A stretch of DNA of 64,000 bases from JADJSS01 sp046329815. GTDB taxonomy: Bacteria; Bacteroidota; Bacteroidia; Chitinophagales; JADIYW01. The notes beneath the pieces are model-generated. The model did not search any database, was not told the origin of the DNA, and worked only from the letters and a program-made list of their open reading frames with translations. The stretch is from assembly GCA_046329815.1 (NCBI GenBank), contig JAXLTY010000001.1, forward strand, positions 1,302,001 to 1,366,000, written 5' to 3'. Position 1 is the stretch's first letter. Each line of letters starts with the position of its first letter. A program made the translations under genes and the position numbers. Positions 58,336-64,000 of this stretch are shown here, piece after piece.

Positions 58336-60252
58336 GTGATTCGTATAAAGTATAAAATAAATTGGATAAACTCCATAAAAAAGAAATGGCTGTTTCTTAT
58401 ACTATTGCAAATTTTTTGCTTTTACGTTAATGCTGAAGATATTAATACGCTTTTTAAACAAGCGCAATCTTTTGAAAAGACAAATACCGACAGTGCGAAA
58501 ATCTGTTATTCCAAAATTTTAGGTGCTGAATATGTATCAGGCAAATTTCCTGAAGTTTATGCAAAATCATTACGCAGATTTGCTGTGTTGAATGCAGAAA
58601 TTAATGATGAAAATCAAAATATTGTTTTTTGTAAACAAGCCATTATATTATTTAAGCAATTAAAAAACTATAAAGAAGCTGGCATTACATACAATTCGAT
58701 TGCAAATATTTATCAAGTCAAAGGTTTTTATGATCTGGCAATTTCTAATTATCAAAATGCAGCAGCTATTTTTGATTCCATTCAGTTTTATAAAGGTTTG
58801 ACGATTTGTTACAGCAACATTGCATCGATTTATAACAATACAGAACAATTTAAAAATGCGCTTCAGTATAATTTACTGGCGTTTCAGACGGCTTCGCGCA
58901 TCAATGATACATTCAGTATTGGTATGACCGCGAATGATGTTTCGATTGCATTCACAAAAAATAATTTAATCGATAGCGCAAAACAATACGCATCATTAGC
59001 ATTAAAAAACGGGCAACTTTTGCAAAATGATTTTATAATTGGCTATGCGTATAAAGCGCAATTTGAGCTTTATAAAGCGCAAAAAAAATGGACCGATGCG
59101 TATCAAAGTGCTCAAAATTCTATTAACTATATTCTAAAAACAAATTCAGATTATGATGTGTGTTTTGCGTATTGTAATTTGGCTGAAAGTGCAATAAATA
59201 CTGGAAATAACAACGATGCCACAACTGCAATTAATAAGGCAGAAAGTTTGGCAAAAACGATTAATTCATTTCAACTGTACAAACGTGTTTATGGTTTATA
59301 TAAATTCATTTCTGAACAAAATGGTGATTTTAAAAATGCATTTCAATATGCACAATTATATCAGCAATATAACGATAGTGTTTTTTTTGAAAAAAGAAAT
59401 AATACATTGAATGAACTCGAAACCAAATATCAAACTGCACAAAAAGAAACAAAGATCGCGCAGCAACAAACAGAAATACAACAATCACGAACACGGTTTC
59501 TTGTCGCTGTTTTATTGTTCTTAATTTTGTTTGTTGGTTCTTTTATACTGTATGTGTTTTTAAAACAACGTCAAAAATTATTACAAAACAAGATTGTTAC
59601 CATTGAGCAACAAAAGAAATTAGAACTGACGCAAGCAATTATTGATGGCGAAGAAATGGAACGCATTCGACTGGCAAAAGAACTGCACGATGGCATTGGC
59701 GGCTTGATGAGTATGATCAAATTGCAATTCACAAATTTTAAAAAATCTCACACTGAAATTCAGCAAAATGAAGAATACAATGATGCGTTGAATTTGTTAA
59801 ATACGGCATCGCAAGACATTCGTAAAATATCGCATGCGCTGATGCCGTCGGCGCTCGAACGCTTAGGTTTAATTGATGCAACAGAACAGTTCTGCACGCA
59901 AATGCAACAAAGCTCAAACATAGAAATTGATTTTCAGTATTATAATTTAGAAAATCGTTTGCCACAAAAAATGGAATTGCTGATTTACAGAATGATTCAG
60001 GAATTACTGAACAACATCATAAAATATGCTGATGCAAAAGAAGTATTGGTTCAGTTAACAAAAAACGAAAACCTGATTTCTTTAACCGTTGAAGACGACG
60101 GAAAAGGTTTTGATGTTTCAGCCATAAAAAATAAAGATGGTATCGGTTTGAACAGTATGCAGCAACGCATCGCTTTGCTTAATGGAAAAATGGATATTGA
60201 TTCGGCAATTGGAAAAGGAACTTCGATACATATTGAATTGCCTTTAACATAA
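58336..60252 (+). CDS. TPR-containing membrane sensor histidine kinase (NarX type)
   Basis: The protein has 638 residues from GTG 58336, which follows a TATTTTTA box by 5 bases; TTG 58306 is the alternative. A signal-anchor and an exported sensor of about five TPR-like units (for example AGITYNSIANIYQVKGFYD, I-C-Y-S-N-I-A-S-I-Y-N-N) are followed by a membrane helix near residues 395-415 and a coiled linker. The kinase core has R-L-A-K-E-L-H-D-G-I-G-G (phospho-His), Q-E-L-L-N-N-I-I-K-Y-A, D-D-G-K-G-F-D and G-I-G-L-N-S-M. It phosphorylates the divergent NarL-type regulator. The signal is unknown. Confidence 0.88.
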   Translation: MIRIKYKINWINSIKKKWLFLILLQIFCFYVNAEDINTLFKQAQSFEKTNTDSAKICYSKILGAEYVSGKFPEVYAKSLRRFAVLNAEINDENQNIVFCKQAIILFKQLKNYKEAGITYNSIANIYQVKGFYDLAISNYQNAAAIFDSIQFYKGLTICYSNIASIYNNTEQFKNALQYNLLAFQTASRINDTFSIGMTANDVSIAFTKNNLIDSAKQYASLALKNGQLLQNDFIIGYAYKAQFELYKAQKKWTDAYQSAQNSINYILKTNSDYDVCFAYCNLAESAINTGNNNDATTAINKAESLAKTINSFQLYKRVYGLYKFISEQNGDFKNAFQYAQLYQQYNDSVFFEKRNNTLNELETKYQTAQKETKIAQQQTEIQQSRTRFLVAVLLFLILFVGSFILYVFLKQRQKLLQNKIVTIEQQKKLELTQAIIDGEEMERIRLAKELHDGIGGLMSMIKLQFTNFKKSHTEIQQNEEYNDALNLLNTASQDIRKISHALMPSALERLGLIDATEQFCTQMQQSSNIEIDFQYYNLENRLPQKMELLIYRMIQELLNNIIKYADAKEVLVQLTKNENLISLTVEDDGKGFDVSAIKNKDGIGLNSMQQRIALLNGKMDIDSAIGKGTSIHIELPLT

Positions 60253-60254
60253 AA

Positions 60255-60287
60255 GCGCAGCGAACTTTTTTTTAAAGTTCACTGCGC
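60255..60287. terminator. hairpin after the histidine kinase gene
   Basis: GCGCAG and GAACTTT (60255-60268) pair with AAAGTTC and CTGCGC (60274-60287) with one mismatch; the loop is T-rich. It lies between convergent genes. The trailing U tract is weak on the plus strand. Confidence 0.65.
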
Positions 60288-60325
60288 CATCAATAAACAA
60301 CTAAGAATTATGGTTCTGTGGCTTT

Positions 60326-61144
60326 TTAATAAGTAATTGCGCTGATCACTACTTTTTGTGTTGATGAAGATGATGTTACAAATGTTTGTGTATCTCGAAT
60401 TTGTGTTATTCTGTTGTTCGCATCAAACGTATATGCATAATCATGCAGTTCTTTTCTGTTGCCGAAATCGATGATAATTTGTCTAATCATTTTGCTGTAT
60501 AAAATAGTTGATGTGGTGTTTTCAATTTCCATCACTTTATAAAACTTAATTGGTTTCAATGCTACCGGAATTTCATTGATACCTTTTTGATATGGCAAAT
60601 CATTAAAATAGTTGATGTCAATTCTTATCTCAGCACCAATTTTTGTTAGATTATTGCTTGTGTAATCAAATTCACCAACCACTAAAGGCGTGTTGCCTGG
60701 TCTGATTTTTTTCATTAGCGTTAAATTGTTTTGATTATTTTCAAATGTAGTTTCATCTGTTCTCAGAAATAAAGACTTAAATGTTTTATCGGTGTTTAAG
60801 AATAAAAACTGAGAACTGCCAGATCCTGATTTAAATATTACAGAGTTGCCGGTAAACAATACTGAATCTAAACCTGCTGTTGCGCTGCTTGATTCATATT
60901 TGACCAGTTTGTTTTGTGAATCATAAACAAACGATTCTTTTCTTGTTGTTGTGCCGCTTTCTGACGTAATAATAAATCTTGGTTTCATCGAAACACTTGG
61001 TGTTACAGGCGTTACCGGAATTGCAGGCGCTTGTGGCGTGTTTGGTGTTGGCGAAACGTTTTCTTCTTTTTGGCAAGAAGTTGTTGCTGCTGCGAAGACG
61101 AAAGCAAACATGGCGATCATCATTCTTGTTGTTACTTTTTTCAT
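60326..61144 (-). CDS. lipoprotein with Pro/Thr linker and YD-like beta repeats
   Basis: The protein has 272 residues. Lipobox T-T-S-C (Cys about 24), then a P-T-P-N-T-P-Q-A-P-A-I-P-V-T-P-V-T-P linker, then a beta body with units such as S-F-V-Y-D-S-Q-N-K-L-V-K-Y and Y-A-Y-T-F-D-A-N-N-R-I-T-Q-I, which are YD-like strands found in DUF4595-type domains. Probably surface exposed. No catalytic site is visible. Confidence 0.7.
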   Translation of the reverse strand: MKKVTTRMMIAMFAFVFAAATTSCQKEENVSPTPNTPQAPAIPVTPVTPSVSMKPRFIITSESGTTTRKESFVYDSQNKLVKYESSSATAGLDSVLFTGNSVIFKSGSGSSQFLFLNTDKTFKSLFLRTDETTFENNQNNLTLMKKIRPGNTPLVVGEFDYTSNNLTKIGAEIRIDINYFNDLPYQKGINEIPVALKPIKFYKVMEIENTTSTILYSKMIRQIIIDFGNRKELHDYAYTFDANNRITQIRDTQTFVTSSSSTQKVVISAITY

Positions 61145-61188
61145 GATTGTTATTTGATTTGATTATTGATTTTATACTGTTGATTTTT

Positions 61189-61590
61189 TTATTTGCTTGC
61201 GAAGGTAGAAGCAGGTTTTGTGTATTGTGCCGCGTCAAAAATTAACTGGTTATTTTGAACACTGTAAGCTACCGCTGCTTCTTTTTCACTTCCGTGCATG
61301 ATGTAAATTGCCTGTCCTTCTACCATCCATTTTCCGCGTCCTGTAACCGTATATTTGCCGTCTTTTTTCTCAAACGAAATGTAAGTGCCATTTGCATTGA
61401 ATTGCGTGTATTCTTCTTTTTTTGAAGTGTAATCAGTAACTTTTTCCCAAGTGCCAACTACATCTTTGTCTGTGTGTTTGTAAATGCGGTCGAATTGTTC
61501 TGCGCTCATCTTTCTTATTTTTGCGTAAGATGTGCTGAATGTTGTCATGAACACGATGATGATTGCGGTGATGTTTGTAATAGTTTTCAT
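61189..61590 (-). CDS. small exported lipocalin-like protein
   Basis: The protein has 133 residues. Signal peptide of about 23 residues, then V-V-G-T-W-E-K-V, Y-T-Q-F-N-A-N-G-T-Y and G-R-G-K-W-M-V-E-G-Q-A-I-Y, the strand pattern of lipocalin-like domains used to monitor or carry small ligands. It starts 44 bases upstream of the lipoprotein gene on the same strand and may share its transcript. Confidence 0.65.
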   Translation of the reverse strand: MKTITNITAIIIVFMTTFSTSYAKIRKMSAEQFDRIYKHTDKDVVGTWEKVTDYTSKKEEYTQFNANGTYISFEKKDGKYTVTGRGKWMVEGQAIYIMHGSEKEAAVAYSVQNNQLIFDAAQYTKPASTFASK

Positions 61591-61843
61591 AATTTTTATT
61601 TTTTCGTTGTTTTAAATTTTCCGTTTGTTTGATAGATCAAAGTTGCGCAGAAATGAAGCGTTTATCTTCAACGCATACCACTAAAGAAAAAATTCAGGGA
61701 AAACCACCGGTCGCGGATTGTTTGTTAACCAACGTTATAAAAACACGTATTAACTAAATTTTTCGTTAATGATTTTCTTGTCTTTAGAATATGGCATTCT
61801 TATTGTTTTAGATAGTTTATTGTTAAACTAAAAAGATAATAAC
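61591..61843. other. intergenic region without a recognised element
   Basis: This 253-base divergent spacer lies between the lipocalin-like gene and the small His/Cys-rich gene. It is AT-rich on the right half. Apart from presumed promoters for the two genes, no riboswitch, tRNA or repeat was recognised. Confidence 0.5.
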
Positions 61844-62041
61844 ATGAAAAATTTTATTTATGGAACTGCTTTAATGATGGTCATGATGCTTTCCGCAAAC
61901 ACCTTTGCTAAACCAAATTCTTTTTATGGTGAAAAGTCAAAAAAAGAAATGAGAAGTAACTACGGCAAAAAAGATGATATGAAAAAAGGACAAGGAAAAT
62001 CTTGTCATCACCACCACAAAAAAGGTTGTCATAAAAAATAA
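61844..62041 (+). CDS. small exported His/Cys-rich peptide, probable metal binding
   Basis: The protein has 65 residues. A signal peptide of about 22 residues (MKNFIYGTALMMVMMLSANTFA) is followed by a Lys-rich stretch and the tail K-S-C-H-H-H-H-K-K-G-C-H-K-K, with two Cys and five His in 14 residues. Such a tail can bind Cu, Zn or Ni. It carries clear coding signals despite its size: ATG, signal, and an uninterrupted frame. It lies 118 bases before the sigma gene at 62160 on the same strand. A periplasmic metal buffer is an inference. Confidence 0.7.
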   Translation: MKNFIYGTALMMVMMLSANTFAKPNSFYGEKSKKEMRSNYGKKDDMKKGQGKSCHHHHKKGCHKK

Positions 62042-62112
62042 GGCAACTTCGCTCTTTCTTCAAAAGCCACACCTACATCGTGTGGTTTTTTATTTTAATC
62101 GGTTTATTGTAA

Positions 62113-62120
62113 TATCTTTG
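62113..62120 (+). promoter_or_regulatory. -7 box upstream of the third sigma gene
   Basis: TATCTTTG; transcription would start near 62127, leaving a leader of about 33 bases before TTG 62160. Confidence 0.5.
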
Positions 62121-62159
62121 CGACGTTTACGACTTATTTTGCAAGCGTAGTCAGAATAT

Positions 62160-62636
62160 TTGGAGCAGCTATTTTTACAAACCATTAATGAGCATCAGCG
62201 CATCTTGCATAAGGTGTGCCGTATGTACACGTCAAATCAGGACGATCATAGTGATTTGTTCCAGGAAATGATTCTGCAATTATGGAAAGCGTTTCCATCG
62301 TTCAGAAACGAAGCAAAAATTACTACGTTTATGTACAGAATTGCTTTAAATACGGCAATTTCCGGCATTCGTAAAAAGAAAATAAAAACCACAGAACTAG
62401 CATCTGTTTCATTTCAAATTCAAGAACAAAACAACGAAAATTATAACGACGAATTAAAATTATTATACGCATCAATCGAACAGTTGTCAGACATTGAAAA
62501 ATCAATAGCGTTATTGTTTTTAGAAGACAAACCATACGATGAGATCGCGGAAATCACCGGTATTTCGGCCAATTATGTTGCTGTGAAGATGAACCGAATT
62601 AAAGAAAAATTAAGAAAACTATTAAATGTAAAATAA
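62160..62636 (+). CDS. ECF-type sigma-70 family RNA polymerase sigma factor
   Basis: The protein has 158 residues. Region 2 (D-D-H-S-D-L-F-Q-E-M-I-L-Q-L-W, T-T-F-M-Y-R-I-A-L-N-T-A) and region 4 (L-S-D-I-E-K-S-I-A-L-L-F-L-E-D-K-P-Y-D-E-I-A-E-I) are present. The start must precede H-Q-R-I-L-H-K-V-C; TTG 62160 is the first start codon after an in-frame TAG at 62148. The stop overlaps the next ATG (TAATG), so the membrane protein that follows is its likely regulator. Confidence 0.9.
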   Translation: MEQLFLQTINEHQRILHKVCRMYTSNQDDHSDLFQEMILQLWKAFPSFRNEAKITTFMYRIALNTAISGIRKKKIKTTELASVSFQIQEQNNENYNDELKLLYASIEQLSDIEKSIALLFLEDKPYDEIAEITGISANYVAVKMNRIKEKLRKLLNVK

Positions 62637-63277
62637 TGGTAGAATTAGATAACCTGAAAGATATTTGGAAGCAGCAAGTTGAGCGGAATCTGGACAAGCA
62701 GAATATCGATAAAGCAGAAATAGAACGTCTGATGAAAGGTCGCTCTACTTCTATTTTAGAAAAACTGAAAAGAAATTTACTGCTTGAGATTGCGCTGTTT
62801 GGCATTTGTTTAGTATTGGTGGCTGCGGTACCTTTTTATTTTAAATCAAGACCTGTAACTCTTCTTTTTGTTGCCGCTATTGTATTTATTTTTATTCCTT
62901 ATTTTATTTATTACATCAAAAAATACAACGAATTAAGACGATTTTCTGTCTTCCATAACGATATAAAAACCAGCTTACAATCTTTGATTTTACAATTAGA
63001 AAAATTTCTGAAAATCTATTTTTACGGCAGTTTGATATTGGCTCCGTTTTCTGTTTTTATTTCTACGTTAGCATGCTTATATGAAATGAAAGCACTTGGT
63101 TTTTTATTATACTTCGATGAATTCAGCAAACCAACATTGGCTATGATCTTGTCATTTGCATTGTTATTTACGTTGATTTCATATCCGATTTTAAAATGGT
63201 ATTTGCGCAAACTCTACGGACAACATGTCGAAACATTAAAATCGTATTTGAAAGAAATGGACGAGGTTGAACACTAA
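62636..63277 (+). CDS. four-helix membrane protein coupled to the sigma factor
   Basis: The protein has 213 residues. A cytoplasmic N-terminus (about 1-45, D-N-L-K-D-I-W-K-Q-Q) is followed by helices at about 48-66, 70-90, 126-148 and 160-182 and a charged tail. It overlaps the sigma stop by one base. Position and the short soluble N-terminus suggest an anti-sigma role, but no known anti-sigma domain is recognised. It ends 1 base before the oppositely oriented oxyR stop. Confidence 0.6.
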   Translation: MVELDNLKDIWKQQVERNLDKQNIDKAEIERLMKGRSTSILEKLKRNLLLEIALFGICLVLVAAVPFYFKSRPVTLLFVAAIVFIFIPYFIYYIKKYNELRRFSVFHNDIKTSLQSLILQLEKFLKIYFYGSLILAPFSVFISTLACLYEMKALGFLLYFDEFSKPTLAMILSFALLFTLISYPILKWYLRKLYGQHVETLKSYLKEMDEVEH

Positions 63278-63278
63278 G

Positions 63279-64000
63279 CTATTTCCATTCAACTACAACA
63301 CCGCGTTTTTTATTCAACAATTCTTCCGGAATATTTTTCAAGATCTGTTTTTTCAAGATCTGTATAAATTTCTTCTTCGCAACGCTGCGTGCATACACAA
63401 TACTTACTTCACGCAATGGTTTTGGTTTTTTAAATGTTGCTACATTATTGAATTGCTTTGTTGAAAGTTCAAGCACCGCTAATTCAGGCAGCAACGTAAA
63501 ACCACCTTCTGTTTCTACCATTTTTTTCAATGTTTCAATAGAACCGGTTTCATATTTCAGGTGTCGGTTTATCTTTTGTTCTTTCGTGCACAAATTAATG
63601 ATCTGGTTGCGGAAACAATTGCCTTGCGAAAGCATCCAAACATCATCACGCAAAATATCATCAGCATCTAACGTTTTCTTTTTTGTCAATGGATGCTTTG
63701 CTTGCGCGTAAACCATAATTTCTTCGTAAAACAAAGGTTCTTCGGTCAAACTATTCTCATGCAACGGCGTTGCTAAAATACCAACATCGATCTCATCTTT
63801 ATTCAGCTTCTGAATAATATCTTCCGTTTTTAATTCCTGAATTGTGAGTTTAATACTTGCATATTTTTTAATAAAATCACCTAAAAAATAAGGCAGCAAA
63901 TACGGAGCAATGGTTGGTATAATTCCGATAGACAAACTGCCTTCAAAGCTATCATCAAAACTTTTGGAAATCGTCTCCAATTTCTTGGCTTCACGTAAAA
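63279..64000 (-). CDS. oxyR: OxyR-type LysR regulator, C-terminal part (partial at window edge)
   Basis: About 240 codons of a LysR effector domain are visible and the frame continues beyond the right edge (…L-R-E-A-K-K-L-E-T), so the HTH and start are missing. L-S-Q-G-N-C-F-R-N-Q-I-I-N-L-C holds two cysteines nine residues apart, exactly as C199 and C208 of E. coli OxyR (G-H-C-L-R-D-Q). It senses hydrogen peroxide through that disulfide and activates antioxidant genes. TTG 63980 is only an internal codon. Confidence 0.88.
   Translation of the reverse strand, partial: LREAKKLETISKSFDDSFEGSLSIGIIPTIAPYLLPYFLGDFIKKYASIKLTIQELKTEDIIQKLNKDEIDVGILATPLHENSLTEEPLFYEEIMVYAQAKHPLTKKKTLDADDILRDDVWMLSQGNCFRNQIINLCTKEQKINRHLKYETGSIETLKKMVETEGGFTLLPELAVLELSTKQFNNVATFKKPKPLREVSIVYARSVAKKKFIQILKKQILKNIPEELLNKKRGVVVEWK

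Overview
The window looks like chromosome from a member of the Bacteroidota. The DNA is AT-rich. Start codons mostly lack a Shine-Dalgarno sequence, and promoters carry the phylum's TAnnTTTG -7 box (clearest case TTTG-N19-TATCTTTG at 11016-11046). Typical phylum features are a two-gene MetH, a two-gene transketolase, class II HMG-CoA reductase with type 2 IPP isomerase and a GYDIA-type GHMP kinase, and many small lipoproteins. A genus cannot be named from sequence alone. No rRNA, tRNA, CRISPR array, transposase or integrase was seen.

Layout. 1-7 kb: META-domain tail, TspO, serine hydrolase, a voltage-sensor-like membrane protein and secreted or membrane proteins of unknown role. 7-13.5 kb: methionine synthesis, with metH in two genes behind a SAM-I riboswitch, a pair of paralogous lipoproteins, and metF. 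13.6-17.5 kb: radical SAM protein, TRIC-type channel, and a divergent DtxR/MntR regulator and Nramp transporter. 17.6-23.3 kb: two-gene transketolase interrupted by an HNH endonuclease gene, then an AsmA-like protein. 23.5-30.5 kb: fused isobutyryl-CoA mutase IcmF, a pectin-acetylesterase-like lipoprotein, DinB, a YgjP-type metallopeptidase and small lipoproteins. 30.6-36.1 kb: a tightly packed ECF sigma operon (sigma, anti-sigma, DM13, barrel, YHS, DoxX, DinB, TANGO2/NRDE, ATP-grasp). 36.2-39.9 kb: isoprenoid genes. 40-47 kb: SF2 helicase, amino-acid permease, orphan P-loop NTPase, ManC and RecQ. 47.3-54 kb: a second ECF system, GH25 lysozyme, HemJ-like protein, TPR protein and barrel. 54-64 kb: CoaX, amidohydrolase, RlmN, a TPR histidine kinase with its NarL-type regulator, lipoproteins, a His/Cys-rich peptide, a third ECF system and the OxyR 3' part.

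The most unusual structure occurs twice. A single gene sits between the intact 3' end of a housekeeping gene and a second, decayed copy of about the last 16-18 codons of that same gene (metH 7057 with remnant 5316; manC 43765 with remnant 43204). Both inserts are on the target strand, immediately downstream of its stop. This looks like insertion at gene 3' ends that re-supplies the end of the target, but no recombinase is visible. Other notable observations are dispersed intergenic-type repeats read in frame inside the GHMP kinase gene, an operon-embedded HNH nuclease, and several genes whose -7 box lies only 4-7 nt before an ATG, GTG or TTG start, which implies leaderless mRNAs.
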